Assembly (NCBI RefSeq): GCF_024494465.1
Contig: NZ_JAETXM010000005.1
Location: 146,946 to 210,945 of the forward strand
Length of the DNA stretch: 64,000 nt
DNA from: Bacillus sp. V3B
Lineage (GTDB): Bacteria > Bacillota > Bacilli > Bacillales > Cytobacillaceae
Direction: 5' to 3'
Below, one piece after another: positions 37,730 through 47,137 of the stretch. The position numbers and the translations under genes were made by a program. Numbering within the stretch: the stretch's first letter is position 1; every line of letters starts with the position of its first letter. The notes beneath the pieces were generated by a model. The model saw nothing but the letters and a program-made list of their open reading frames with translations, did not search any database and had not been told where the DNA came from.

Positions 37730-38668
37730 ATGCCTAGTTCTAGGGTTACCTCGGATACTGTTATGGCGACCAATGAAGGAAGTTTAGAAGCAAACATACC
37801 GAAAACAACGGGATGGAAAGACTTTCTAGCTCTCATTAAAATAGGTATTGTCAATTCGAATTTAATTCCAACCTTTACAGGCGTTTGGTTGGCATTACAT
37901 TTTACGAATGAAGGCTTTTTTGAAAATTTACATATTGTCTTTTTTTTATTAGTCGGTTCTGCTTTCATAATGGCTGGATCATGTAGTCTTAATAACTATA
38001 TCGATCGTGATATTGACCATTTAATGGATCGAACAAAAGCGAGACCAACTGTTACCGGGAAAGTGAATTCCAAGATGGTAGCAGTTATGGGATTTTTGTT
38101 CATTTTACTTGGGACAATCTTTCTACTATTTACTACAATATCAGCAGTAGTGATTGGGCTCATCGGTGTCTTTAGTTATGTAGTCGTTTACTCCATGTGG
38201 TCAAAACGTCAGCATGTCTCAAATACGATTGTAGGAAGCGTTTCAGGTGCAGTACCTCCATTAATTGGCTGGGCTGCTATTGATCCTAATCTTGATTTAA
38301 TGGCATGGATGCTATTTTTTATCATGTTCGCATGGCAACCGCCTCATTTCTACGCTCTAGCTATGCGGCGAGTTGAGGAGTATCGTGCAGCTAGTATCCC
38401 AATGCTTCCGGTTTTGAAAGGATTTAAAAGGACAAAACTACATATTTATTTATGGGTAATTGCACTGATGCCGCTTCCATTTTTTATGGCTGATTTAGGA
38501 ATTTCATTTTTAGTACTAGCTACGATTCTTAATATAGGTTGGCTTGTTACTGGAGTATATGCGAATAAATTTAAAGATGATATAAAATGGGCAAGAATCA
38601 TGTTTGTATATTCTTTACAGTATTTAACGATCATGTTTGTCTCTATGGTGATTGTTACACTCATTTAA
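37730..38668 (+). CDS. ctaB: Protoheme IX farnesyltransferase (heme O synthase)
   Basis: 312 residues, a UbiA-type prenyltransferase with about nine membrane helices. Both aspartate-rich motifs are visible: [19 protein letters not shown] and the later [20 protein letters not shown]. It adds a farnesyl group to heme B to make heme O, the substrate of CtaA. The ATG at 37730 follows AAAGGAGGAAAAGAG; the frame extends further up but without a start signal. It leads the cta cluster. Confidence 0.94.
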   Translation: MPSSRVTSDTVMATNEGSLEANIPKTTGWKDFLALIKIGIVNSNLIPTFTGVWLALHFTNEGFFENLHIVFFLLVGSAFIMAGSCSLNNYIDRDIDHLMDRTKARPTVTGKVNSKMVAVMGFLFILLGTIFLLFTTISAVVIGLIGVFSYVVVYSMWSKRQHVSNTIVGSVSGAVPPLIGWAAIDPNLDLMAWMLFFIMFAWQPPHFYALAMRRVEEYRAASIPMLPVLKGFKRTKLHIYLWVIALMPLPFFMADLGISFLVLATILNIGWLVTGVYANKFKDDIKWARIMFVYSLQYLTIMFVSMVIVTLI

Positions 38669-38739
38669 TTTGATTATGGAACTCTAAAAATATGACTCTT
38701 TTCTTTATAGTGTCACACATCAAGATCCACCATACTAGA

Positions 38740-38777
38740 GAGCGTCACTCATATTAAAAGGGGATGAGTGGCGTTTC
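38740..38777 (+). terminator. Hairpin between ctaB and ctaC
   Basis: Stem AGCGTCACTCAT / ATGAGTGGCGT with a broken T-run (TTTCATTTGATTTTT). It may partly end ctaB transcripts and reduce read-through into ctaC. Confidence 0.55.
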
Positions 38778-38899
38778 ATTTGATTTTTGGTAGGAAATTC
38801 TTTCTTGAAATGGTAAGACAAGGACAGAAAGAAGTTATCCATATTTTTTGCAATATTCTATTTAAGAAATTTTTCACGAAAGAGGGGTATGAATTCGCT

Positions 38900-39958
38900 A
38901 TGAAGAGGCTATCAAAGTGGCGTCTAATTCCGTTATTGTCGGTGCTGGCGCTTGTTCTATCCGGTTGTGGTGAACCGTTTCTATCCACTTTACAGCCGGC
39001 AGGGGAAGTGGCAAAAACGCAGTATGATTTAATGATATTTAGTACTGCAATTATGGTAGGAGTTATTGTGGTTGTTGTTATCCTTTTCTTATTGGTTATT
39101 TGGAAATTCAGGAGAAAAGATGACAAGATTCCAAAGCAAGTGGAGGGTAGTCATAAACTGGAGATTATTTGGACTATTATTCCAATTATTTTACTCTTTA
39201 TTCTTGCTATTCCAACCGTATCAGCAACATTTAATCTAGCTGATACAGCAGAAATGGAAAAGGAAGATACGAATGCAGTAGTGGTAAATGTACGTGCCAG
39301 TCTATATTGGTGGGAGTTTGAGTATCCAAATGAAGAAATTATTACGGGTCAGGAATTAGTTGTTCCAACTGATGAAAAGGTTTACTTTAATTTGAAGGCT
39401 TCTGACGTCAAACATTCATTTTGGATTCCTGCTGTTGGTGGGAAAATGGATACAAATACAGATAATGTTAACAAGTTCTGGTTAGAATTCGATAGTCAAA
39501 AGGCAGAAGAAGCTGGAAACATTTTCTATGGTAAATGTGCAGAGCTTTGTGGTCCTTCCCATGCGCTTATGGACTTCAAAGTAAAAGCGGTCTCTCGCGA
39601 TGAGTTTGATGGTTGGGTAGAAGACATGAAAAGTGTTACAGAACCTGAACAAGCAACTACACCTTTAGCTCAGCAAGGTCAAGAAGTTTATAACAATAGC
39701 TGTATTGGTTGTCATGCTGTTACGCCAGAGAATACGACACCTGAGGCTGCGAGAATTGCACCTAATTTAACTAACTTTGGTGAGCGTGACACAATTGCGG
39801 GTGTATTAGAGCACAATGAAGAAAACTTAAAAAAATGGATTCAAGATCCAGAAAGCTTCAAGCCAGCTAATAAAATGACTGGTGCATATGGAGAGCTAAC
39901 TGATCAGGAGCTTGATGCATTAACTGAATATCTAATGAATTTAAAAGTACAGGATTAA
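38900..39958 (+). CDS. ctaC: Cytochrome caa3 oxidase subunit II with cytochrome c domain
   Basis: 352 residues. A lipoprotein signal (LSGC, C about 24) and two membrane helices precede the CuA domain (KHSFWIPAVGGKMDTNTDN, CAELCGPSHALM). A C-terminal cytochrome c domain has the heme site CIGCH and methionine ligand in NKMTGAYG. It takes electrons from cytochrome c and passes them to subunit I. The ATG at 38900 (MKRLSKWRLI) gives a proper signal sequence; the frame is open upstream to 38768 but that part is not signal-like. Confidence 0.95.
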   Translation: MKRLSKWRLIPLLSVLALVLSGCGEPFLSTLQPAGEVAKTQYDLMIFSTAIMVGVIVVVVILFLLVIWKFRRKDDKIPKQVEGSHKLEIIWTIIPIILLFILAIPTVSATFNLADTAEMEKEDTNAVVVNVRASLYWWEFEYPNEEIITGQELVVPTDEKVYFNLKASDVKHSFWIPAVGGKMDTNTDNVNKFWLEFDSQKAEEAGNIFYGKCAELCGPSHALMDFKVKAVSRDEFDGWVEDMKSVTEPEQATTPLAQQGQEVYNNSCIGCHAVTPENTTPEAARIAPNLTNFGERDTIAGVLEHNEENLKKWIQDPESFKPANKMTGAYGELTDQELDALTEYLMNLKVQD

Positions 39959-39991
39959 TGAGGAGTATCTTGTAAAAGGGGAGGTAAAATT

Positions 39992-41881
39992 GTGAGTACC
40001 TATGCTCAAAAAAAAGGGTTTGGGGCAGTTTTATGGGATTATTTAACAACGGTAGACCATAAAAAGATTGCACACCTTTATTTAATTGCCGGTGGACTGT
40101 TTTTTGTTCTCGGTGGGTTAGAAGCAATGATGATTCGAATTCAGCTTGTGAAACCTGATAATGATTTTGTCAGTGCTGGATTATTTAATGAAATTATTAC
40201 TATGCATGGAACAACGATGATATTTTTAGCAGCGACACCACTGTTGTTTGCATTTATGAATGCCATTGTGCCTCTGCAAATTGGTGCAAGGGATGTTGCA
40301 TTTCCGTTTTTAAACTCGTTAGGGTTTTGGTTGTTTCTCTCTGGCGGAGTCTTTTTGAATCTTTCTTGGTTTTTAGGAGGAGCACCTGATGCGGGGTGGA
40401 CTTCATATGCGTCCCTATCACTTGATTCACCAGGCCATGGAATTGATTTTTATACCCTAGGTTTACAAATATCAGGATTTGGTACTTTGATTTCAGGGAT
40501 AAACTTCCTTGTAACGATTATTAATATGCGTGCCCCTGGCATGACTTTTATGAGGATGCCACTGTTTACTTGGACAACATTTGTTGCATCCACTCTTATA
40601 TTATTTGCTTTTACTCCACTTGCTATTGGATTGTTTTTATTAACATTTGATCGCCTATTCGGATCGAATTTCTTTAATGTAGCTGGTGGTGGGAATACCA
40701 TTATTTATGAACATATTTTCTGGATTTTCGGTCATCCTGAAGTATATATATTAATTTTACCAGCGTTTGGGATTTTCTCTGAAATTTTCCCAACTTTCTC
40801 AAGAAAGAGACTTTTTGGATATTCTTCCATGGTCTTTGCAACGATGTTAATCGGATTCTTAGGTTTCATGGTCTGGGCGCATCATATGTTTACAACGGGC
40901 CTTGGCCCAATTGCTAATGCAATCTTTTCTGTTGCCACAATGGCTATTGCGGTTCCGACAGGGATTAAAATCTTTAACTGGTTATTTACGATGTGGGGTG
41001 GGAGTATTAAATTTACAACCCCAATGCTGTATGCGGTAGCTTTTATTCCATCATTCGTTATGGGTGGAGTGACAGGTGTCATGCAAGCGGCAGCACCTGC
41101 AGATTACCAATATCATGATAGTTATTTTATCGTTGCTCATTTCCACTATGTTATTGTAGGTGGGGTTGTGTTAGCGTTACTGGCTGGAGCACATTTCTAC
41201 TGGCCAAAAATGTTTGGTACGATGTTGAGTGAAAAATTAGGTAAAGTGACTTTTTGGTTATTTTTAATTGGTTTCCATTTAACTTTCTTTATTCAACATT
41301 TCCTAGGTTTAATGGGAATGCCACGTCGTGTCTTTACATTCCTTCCAAATCAAGGTTGGGATACGGCAAACTTAATTAGTACAATTGGTGCTTTTGTTAT
41401 GGCTGTTGCTGTTATTATCTTGTTAATCAATGTCATTATTACAACGGTGAGAAATGAAAAAGTAGGTAACGATCCTTGGGAAGATGGACGTACACTTGAA
41501 TGGGCAATTGCTTCACCACCACCTTTCTATAACTTTAAACAAACGCCACTTGTGCGTGGGTTAGATGCTTATTGGATTGAGAAAATGGAAGGGAAGAAGA
41601 ATTTAACACCAGCTGAGCCGCTAGGTGATATCCATATGCCAAATTCATCTTTTACTCCATTTATGATCAGTGTAGGTTTGTTTATTGCGGCACTTGGTGC
41701 TACATATCAATATGACTTAAATACGGGTGAAGTATTTGCTAATTCTGGCGGAACTATCGTCCTTATCATCGGTTTGCTTATTACGTTTGGTTCGATGGCT
41801 TTCCGGTCGGTTAAAGATGATCATGGATTTCATATTCATAAAGAAGACTTGCTTGATGATGATAAGGGGGGGAAGGCATAA
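39992..41881 (+). CDS. ctaD: Cytochrome caa3 oxidase subunit I
   Basis: 629 residues of the heme-copper oxidase family. The CuB histidine and cross-linked tyrosine are in WIFGHPEVYILILP, more CuB ligands in AHHMF, and the heme ligands in HDSYFIVAHFHYVIVGG. It is the catalytic subunit that reduces oxygen and pumps protons. The start is GTG after GGGGAGG. Its stop overlaps the ctaE start by one base. Confidence 0.97.
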   Translation: MSTYAQKKGFGAVLWDYLTTVDHKKIAHLYLIAGGLFFVLGGLEAMMIRIQLVKPDNDFVSAGLFNEIITMHGTTMIFLAATPLLFAFMNAIVPLQIGARDVAFPFLNSLGFWLFLSGGVFLNLSWFLGGAPDAGWTSYASLSLDSPGHGIDFYTLGLQISGFGTLISGINFLVTIINMRAPGMTFMRMPLFTWTTFVASTLILFAFTPLAIGLFLLTFDRLFGSNFFNVAGGGNTIIYEHIFWIFGHPEVYILILPAFGIFSEIFPTFSRKRLFGYSSMVFATMLIGFLGFMVWAHHMFTTGLGPIANAIFSVATMAIAVPTGIKIFNWLFTMWGGSIKFTTPMLYAVAFIPSFVMGGVTGVMQAAAPADYQYHDSYFIVAHFHYVIVGGVVLALLAGAHFYWPKMFGTMLSEKLGKVTFWLFLIGFHLTFFIQHFLGLMGMPRRVFTFLPNQGWDTANLISTIGAFVMAVAVIILLINVIITTVRNEKVGNDPWEDGRTLEWAIASPPPFYNFKQTPLVRGLDAYWIEKMEGKKNLTPAEPLGDIHMPNSSFTPFMISVGLFIAALGATYQYDLNTGEVFANSGGTIVLIIGLLITFGSMAFRSVKDDHGFHIHKEDLLDDDKGGKA

Positions 41882-42510
41882 TGCACGCGGAAGAAAAATG
41901 GACAGCTGAAACGTGGCCGGCTTCACCTGAAAGACAAACATTGGAAGGGAAAAATAAATTCCTTGGTTTCTGGTTATTTTTAGGTGGAGAGACGGTACTA
42001 TTTGCAACTTTGTTTGCTACATATCTTGCCTTAAAGGATAAAGTCCCTAGTCCTGATCATGCGTTAGCAAAAGATTTATTTGAACTTCCATTAGTTTTTG
42101 CTACAACAATGATATTATTAACGAGTTCTTTAACGAGTGTTTACGCCATGTATCATATGAAGAATTTTCAGTTTAAGAAAATGATGATTTGGTTAGGTGC
42201 TACAGTTGTACTAGGTGCTTGTTTCTTAGGGCTCGAAATTTACGAATTTAATCATTATGTTCATGAATACCATCATACTTTTTCGAGTAGTGCTTTTGGA
42301 TCAGCCTTCTATACATTAACAGGTTTTCATGGGGCTCACGTGGCATTCGGTCTTGCCTGGATTATAACGTTGATGGTACGTAATGCGAAACGGGGCTTAA
42401 ACTTATATAATGCACCAAAATTTTATATAGCCAGTCTTTATTGGCACTTTATCGATGTGGTATGGGTATTTATCTTTACAGTAGTATATTTAATGGGAAT
42501 GGTGGGATAA
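41881..42510 (+). CDS. ctaE: Cytochrome caa3 oxidase subunit III
   Basis: 209 residues, about five membrane helices, with the subunit III signature ALYWHFIDVVWVFIFTVVY-like ending (ASLYWHFIDVVWVF) and GFHGAHVAFGLAW. It stabilises subunit I. The ATG overlaps the last base of ctaD (TAATG), which suggests translational coupling; AAGGGGGGGAAGG lies inside ctaD. Confidence 0.95.
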   Translation: MHAEEKWTAETWPASPERQTLEGKNKFLGFWLFLGGETVLFATLFATYLALKDKVPSPDHALAKDLFELPLVFATTMILLTSSLTSVYAMYHMKNFQFKKMMIWLGATVVLGACFLGLEIYEFNHYVHEYHHTFSSSAFGSAFYTLTGFHGAHVAFGLAWIITLMVRNAKRGLNLYNAPKFYIASLYWHFIDVVWVFIFTVVYLMGMVG

Positions 42511-42514
42511 TCTG

Positions 42515-42850
42515 ATGAATCATGAACAATTGAATTCAGTTAACCCTAGTGCTGATATCAACTATCGTCGCAAAAAAAATGCGGAGGAAATGAAACATCA
42601 AGTTATAACATTTGCGCTTATGATTTTCCTCACTTTAGTTTCTTTTGTTGCAGTTTCCTATGAGGGGTTTAGTAATTGGTTTATAATCCCATTTATACTT
42701 TTACTAGCGGTTATACAAGTTGCCTATCAACTTTATTATTTTATGCATATGAGCCATAAAGGTCATGGAATGGTAGCTATATTTATGTATAGTGGCGTCT
42801 TGATCGCTTTTATAACGGTCCTAGCTTTTGTAACAATCGTTTGGTGGTAG
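42515..42850 (+). CDS. ctaF: Cytochrome caa3 oxidase subunit IV
   Basis: 111 residues with three membrane helices (about 30-48, 52-75, 84-108), including VIQVAYQLYYFMHMSHKGHG. It matches the small subunit IVB of Bacillus caa3 oxidase, which has no redox centre. It starts 4 bases after ctaE. Confidence 0.93.
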   Translation: MNHEQLNSVNPSADINYRRKKNAEEMKHQVITFALMIFLTLVSFVAVSYEGFSNWFIIPFILLLAVIQVAYQLYYFMHMSHKGHGMVAIFMYSGVLIAFITVLAFVTIVWW

Positions 42851-42854
42851 AAAG

Positions 42855-42888
42855 AAAAAGGAAATCGGCTAGGCTGATTTCCTTTTTA
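42855..42888 (+). terminator. Terminator after ctaF
   Basis: Stem AAAAAGGAAATC / GATTTCCTTTTT. ctaG therefore may have its own promoter as well. Confidence 0.85.
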
Positions 42889-43013
42889 CTCGTTATAAAG
42901 AGTAGGTAAGCACTTCATTTGAGCGTATAATATGAAAATAGTATAATATTATGAATTAATGGAGATAGGATTTTAACACTATCTCTAGTATAAGAGATCG
43001 AGGTGAAAGAGTT

Positions 43014-43916
43014 ATGTCTCTTGAGATTTTTGGCTTTAGAGCATTATGGAGCCCTTATTTTTTCGCAGGAATTGTATTGGTAACAGTTGGTTTCTTTTTA
43101 TTGACAATTAAATACAGACATATGTTCAATGAAAATAAAACGCTTACGAAATTGCAAGGAAGCCTTTTTGTTATTGCGATGTTTCTATTGTATCTTATAA
43201 AAGGTGGACCACTTGATTTGATGGGGCATTTAATGTTCTATGCTCATATGATTCAAATGGCTTTTCTCCTATTTATTATTCCTCCTATTTTGATTCTTGC
43301 AATACCAGAATGGATATGGAGCAGAATTTGGTCAAAATCAGTGTTAAAAAATGTCCTATCCTTTTTCACTAGACCCATTATAGCGCTTATTTTGTTTAAT
43401 GTTATGTTCTCGTTTTATCATATCCCACTTATATTCGATGTTATTAAAGTAAATATATGGCTTCATGAGATCTATACGATTACATTATTTATTCTTGCCA
43501 TGTGCATGTGGTGGCCGCTCGTTAATAAGATTGATCAAAATCGAAGCATCATTGGATTAAAGAAAGTTGCCTATATTTTTGTAGGCGGAGCATTAATATT
43601 ACCCGCCTGTGCGCTTATTATTTTTAATGATACACCGATGTACTCTACTTATTCTGATCCAGAAGTATGGGCAGCAGCGTTGGCCCTTTGTGTTCCATCG
43701 GCAACGTTAGCCACTTTAGATTTAAGTGGCCCTGAAATGTTCAGTTCAATGTCACTACTGCATGACCAACAACTTGGTGGTGTTTTGATGAAGGTTATTC
43801 AGGAGATTGTATATGGTATCATTTTAGCGCGTGTTTTCACTGAATGGTATCGGAAAGATCAGCAGGAATCAGAGTCTGAACAATTAACCGCATACAATCC
43901 ACAGCCAGTTGAATAA
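43014..43916 (+). CDS. ctaG: Cytochrome c oxidase assembly factor CtaG
   Basis: 300 residues, about seven membrane helices, of the caa3_CtaG family (unrelated to eukaryotic Cox11). Conserved HMIQMAFLLFIIPPILI, SFYHIPLIFDVI and SLLHDQQLGGVLMKV carry likely metal-binding His and Met residues. It is needed for CuB/heme assembly of caa3 oxidase in B. subtilis. It follows ctaF after 163 bases. Confidence 0.92.
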   Translation: MSLEIFGFRALWSPYFFAGIVLVTVGFFLLTIKYRHMFNENKTLTKLQGSLFVIAMFLLYLIKGGPLDLMGHLMFYAHMIQMAFLLFIIPPILILAIPEWIWSRIWSKSVLKNVLSFFTRPIIALILFNVMFSFYHIPLIFDVIKVNIWLHEIYTITLFILAMCMWWPLVNKIDQNRSIIGLKKVAYIFVGGALILPACALIIFNDTPMYSTYSDPEVWAAALALCVPSATLATLDLSGPEMFSSMSLLHDQQLGGVLMKVIQEIVYGIILARVFTEWYRKDQQESESEQLTAYNPQPVE

Positions 43917-43930
43917 TTAGCTAGCTAATA

Positions 43931-43968
43931 TAAAAGCCCTCATAATAAGTTAATGAGCGGCTTTTTTC
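43931..43968 (+). terminator. Terminator after ctaG
   Basis: AAAAGCCCTCATTAA-type stem pairing with TTAATGAGCGGCTTTTTT. Confidence 0.8.
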
Positions 43969-44049
43969 GTTAGGTTGTTTCTACCTATTATAATTAGTCA
44001 ATTAAATTCATCACATTTTTATCTTTATTTTGTAATAAATTAATAATAT

Positions 44050-44058
44050 TTTGTGAAT
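44050..44058 (+). promoter_or_regulatory. ResD-type site upstream of the DUF420 gene
   Basis: TTTGTGAAT, exact match to the reported ResD consensus, 106 bases before the start at 44164. Confidence 0.45.
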
Positions 44059-44163
44059 AACAATTGATTGTTATTGAAAAATAATACTTTCTCCACTACA
44101 ATAAATGAATAGATACTTATATTAGTTATATAAAAGAATTCAAAAGGTAGAGAGGATACTACT

Positions 44164-44631
44164 ATGGAATATTCATTGCCAATTTTGCCAACCATTAGTA
44201 CGACATTTATTGTACTTAGTGCTATTATGGTTGCCATTGGATGGAGCTTAATCAGGCAACGGAAGATTGAAGCTCATAAAAGGTGTATGTTGTGGGCGGC
44301 TGTTTTTGCGATCATTTTCTTTATTATTTATGCGAGTAGAACGATTTTTGTAGGGAACACATCTTTTGGAGGGCCAGACCATCTTAAAATCTATTATACG
44401 ATTTTTCTGGTTTTTCACATTACTTTGGCAACGACAGGAGCCGTACTAGGGATTATTACGCTTATTACAGGTCTGAAAAATAATTTAGCTAAACATCGTA
44501 AGTTAGGTCCTATTACAAGTATTATCTGGTTTTTTACGGCTATTACGGGTGTAGCGGTATATTTGTTGCTTTATGTTTTTTATCACGGTGGAGAAACGAC
44601 TTCTGTTTTGAAAGCCATATTAGGATTTTAG
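44164..44631 (+). CDS. ctaM: DUF420 membrane protein (CtaM/YozB-like)
   Basis: 155 residues with four membrane helices and conserved LPTISTTFIVLSAIMVAIGW, HKRCMLWAA, YTIFLVFHITLATTG and LAKHRKLGPITSIIWFFT. DUF420 proteins (YozB/CtaM) are needed for heme-copper oxidase assembly in staphylococci and Bacillus. The place behind ctaG and a ResD-type site upstream fit that role. GAGAGGATA precedes the ATG. B. subtilis carries yozB elsewhere. Confidence 0.8.
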   Translation: MEYSLPILPTISTTFIVLSAIMVAIGWSLIRQRKIEAHKRCMLWAAVFAIIFFIIYASRTIFVGNTSFGGPDHLKIYYTIFLVFHITLATTGAVLGIITLITGLKNNLAKHRKLGPITSIIWFFTAITGVAVYLLLYVFYHGGETTSVLKAILGF

Positions 44632-44655
44632 AGGTTCTGGTAATACATATAAGAT

Positions 44656-44708
44656 GAAAAAAGCCTAAAAAGGTGCACGAGAATAGCGTGGCTTTTTGGG
44701 CTTTTTGA
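44656..44708 (+). terminator. Terminator after the DUF420 gene
   Basis: AAAAAAGCCTAAAAAGG...CG pairing with CG...CTTTTTGGGCTTTTT. Confidence 0.75.
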
Positions 44709-44775
44709 GTTTTACTTCATACAGTTAGAGTGAGTAAAATATATCTTTTTTATTTTCTTTTATACTAGATGTAGT

Positions 44776-45135
44776 TTATTTGGCGAATTGATCAATTTCT
44801 GCTTTTAGTTCGGTTAAAATTTTCTCACACTCAGCTACAAGAGGTTTTGGGAATTGTTCACCTTCGCCATACTCAACGCCATGTGGATAATAGTGTTTAC
44901 CAAGCAGTGGTGTCGTTAGTTGAATCAGAGCCTTATTAGAACCAACATCTCCCTCAACAGCATGACCCATTATTCGAAGATAGAAAACACCTTCTTCTAA
45001 TTCGAATTTTCGATCATATGTAACACGTTCATAATCCCATTGACCTTCTAGTACTAAACCATACTCGAAGAAACAATCCTCTAGGCGGTTTAGGTCGGCT
45101 TTTAATCCTTTAAATCCTTTGTCTTCAAACTTCAT
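44776..45135 (-). CDS. ylbA: YugN-like protein YlbA
   Basis: 119 residues, acidic: MKFEDKGFKGLKADLNRLED, then WDYERVTYDRKFELEEGVFYLR and PLLGKHYYPHGVEYGEGEQFP, typical of the YugN-like family. Function unknown. It holds the ylbA position after ctaG as in B. subtilis. TAGGAGGGACAG precedes the ATG. Confidence 0.82.
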   Translation of the reverse strand: MKFEDKGFKGLKADLNRLEDCFFEYGLVLEGQWDYERVTYDRKFELEEGVFYLRIMGHAVEGDVGSNKALIQLTTPLLGKHYYPHGVEYGEGEQFPKPLVAECEKILTELKAEIDQFAK

Positions 45136-45386
45136 TGTCTGTCCCTCCTATCAAAACTTCCTGTCAGTTAAGATATAAATTATTGTATTGTTTCCAAAAA
45201 TCAAATTTTATTCAAATTTAATAATAGTTTAAATAAGGTAAAGTTTCAATCTATTACATATAAAAAATTTAATTTTGTATAATTATTAATGAATTGGAAA
45301 ATCTAACAAATAGAATGGGCTCTATTATGATTAGTCTTCAGTCTAGAATGATTAGAGCGAAACTTCAAAAGAGGAGGTAAATAGTG

Positions 45387-45815
45387 ATGGGAAAAATACG
45401 TGATATAATGACAGATGATGTAGAATGCTGTTCTTTGTTAGACAATATGTTTGAAGTTGCCATGAAAATGAAGGAGTTAAATGTAGGTGCTATTCCCATT
45501 GTCGATGAACAAAAGCTTGTTGGGATGATTACGGATCGAGATATTGTGATCCGTGGTTTAGCCGAAAAAAGTCCAGGATCAACAAAGGTAGAGAAGGTCA
45601 TGAGTACTAACCTTGTGACGGTTACAGGGGAGACGACTACGCAAGATGCTGAAAGGTTGATGTCTGAACATCAAATTCGCCGATTGCCTGTTGTCGAAGG
45701 AGAAAAGCTGGTTGGAATTGTTAGTCTAGGTGATTTTGCTATTCGTGATTTAACAGATGAGCAGGCCGGACATGCTCTATCTGATATATCAGAACAACAT
45801 AATCAAATCCAATAA
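45387..45815 (+). CDS. ylbB: CBS-domain protein YlbB
   Basis: 142 residues with a pair of CBS domains (about 1-60: IRDIMTDDVECC...VGMITDRDIVIRG; about 70-130: VEKVMSTNLVTVTGE...LVGIVSLGDFAIRD). Such pairs bind adenine nucleotides; the partner is unknown. GAGGAGGTAAATA precedes overlapping GTG and ATG codons at 45384 and 45387; ATG is chosen. It is the second small CBS protein of the window, with DarB. Confidence 0.85.
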   Translation: MGKIRDIMTDDVECCSLLDNMFEVAMKMKELNVGAIPIVDEQKLVGMITDRDIVIRGLAEKSPGSTKVEKVMSTNLVTVTGETTTQDAERLMSEHQIRRLPVVEGEKLVGIVSLGDFAIRDLTDEQAGHALSDISEQHNQIQ

Positions 45816-45842
45816 AAAGGTGCCTCTAGGCGCCTTTTTCTT
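45813..45842 (+). terminator. Terminator after ylbB
   Basis: Stem AAAAAGGTGCC / GGCGCCTTTTT. Confidence 0.88.
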
Positions 45843-46052
45843 TTGATGTAAAAATTTATAAAAGAAGATATCGGTTGAGCTTAAACCGATAGAGAGGTAC
45901 TTTGTGCTGTTCTTATGATTATATATTGATAATTTTAATGTATATTTCACATAGTCGTTTAGTTGAAATGTTATAATAGAATAAAGTACTTATTCTATTA
46001 ATGAAGGTAATCATAATGCACAATAACAGTATGACGGAGAGGAGGTACGCCT

Positions 46053-47069
46053 CTGAAAACTATTTTTCGAATTTTAATTATTATAATGATCTTATTTGGG
46101 ATTTTATTTTACATGAACATTACAGAAAAGAATCAAGATCCATTACAAAACCAACAATTTAGGGATACAACCTCCTATGGATCACAAACAGAGGGGCTCT
46201 TTAATCTAATGGGAAAAAGTGAAAAAGAGGTAGAAGCTGAACTTGGAAAACCGGTAAGAGTCGATCTATCCTCCTATGGTTATGACTGGTGGATTTATAA
46301 AGAAAGTGAAAAAGAATATGTCCAAGTTGGAATTGAAGATCATGAGGTTGTCACACTTTTTGCCATTGGTGAAGATGTCAATATTCGTCCTTTTTATATA
46401 GGACAGTCCGTCGGTAAAATTTATGCCACACACCCCATTGAAACAGTTGTAAGTCTTGATTATCAGGGGGAATCTTACTATTTTGAATTGTCCGAAGAAG
46501 ATATTAATAATCGGCCGCTCATTCAAATAGGAGATATTTATGTGCAATTATATATTGATAAATTTACTGGTACCTTATCGAGTATTCGTTTAATGGATGT
46601 TCCGACGCTAATCAAGCTGTATCCCTTTGATGACAAAGGAGAATCACAAGAAGCTTCAGCGGTAGGGGGTATAAACGAAGAAAAGTTAGAAAGGGATCAT
46701 GAAAAGCAAATTTTCGATTTGACAAACATATTAAGAGCTCGTTTTCAGGTTAAACCATTGGAGTGGGATGAAGAAAAAGCAAAGGTTGCTTATACCCATA
46801 GTGTAGATAAGTTTGAAAATGATGCATCTCAAACTGCAAAGAAATATGATGAGATTACAAATACGATAGAAGAAGGAGATGTTGTCTATCAATTGGCAGT
46901 TGAAAATGCCTCTTACGATGACATCGATGCCCCAGCAATTGTTGAAGGATGGATTAATAGTAACAGTCATCGTGAGAGCCTTCTAAATGATGATTTTACT
47001 CATATTGGTATTGGTGTCTATAAAACATACTTTACGAGAATTTACTTTACCAATAGAAACAATGAATAA
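46053..47069 (+). CDS. ylbC: YlbC, CAP-associated domain plus CAP domain protein, CTG start
   Basis: 338 residues if started at CTG 46053. AGAGGAGG lies 7 bases ahead of that CTG, and the frame LKTIFRILIIIMILFGILFY then forms a complete signal anchor with a basic front. The first ATG (46086) has no ribosome binding site and would cut the helix; no ATG, GTG or TTG lies between the upstream stop and 46086. Residues about 55-205 form the CAP-associated N-terminal domain and 220-335 a CAP/SCP domain (IFDLTNILRARFQ, VEGWINSNSHRESLLND). Exported wall-side protein; function unknown. Confidence 0.8.
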   Translation: MKTIFRILIIIMILFGILFYMNITEKNQDPLQNQQFRDTTSYGSQTEGLFNLMGKSEKEVEAELGKPVRVDLSSYGYDWWIYKESEKEYVQVGIEDHEVVTLFAIGEDVNIRPFYIGQSVGKIYATHPIETVVSLDYQGESYYFELSEEDINNRPLIQIGDIYVQLYIDKFTGTLSSIRLMDVPTLIKLYPFDDKGESQEASAVGGINEEKLERDHEKQIFDLTNILRARFQVKPLEWDEEKAKVAYTHSVDKFENDASQTAKKYDEITNTIEEGDVVYQLAVENASYDDIDAPAIVEGWINSNSHRESLLNDDFTHIGIGVYKTYFTRIYFTNRNNE

Positions 47070-47137
47070 TGTTATTCACCAAATTTTCTCCTGAACATAT
47101 CGTAATATAGGTAACTCATAGGTTGAGGTGAAAATAA

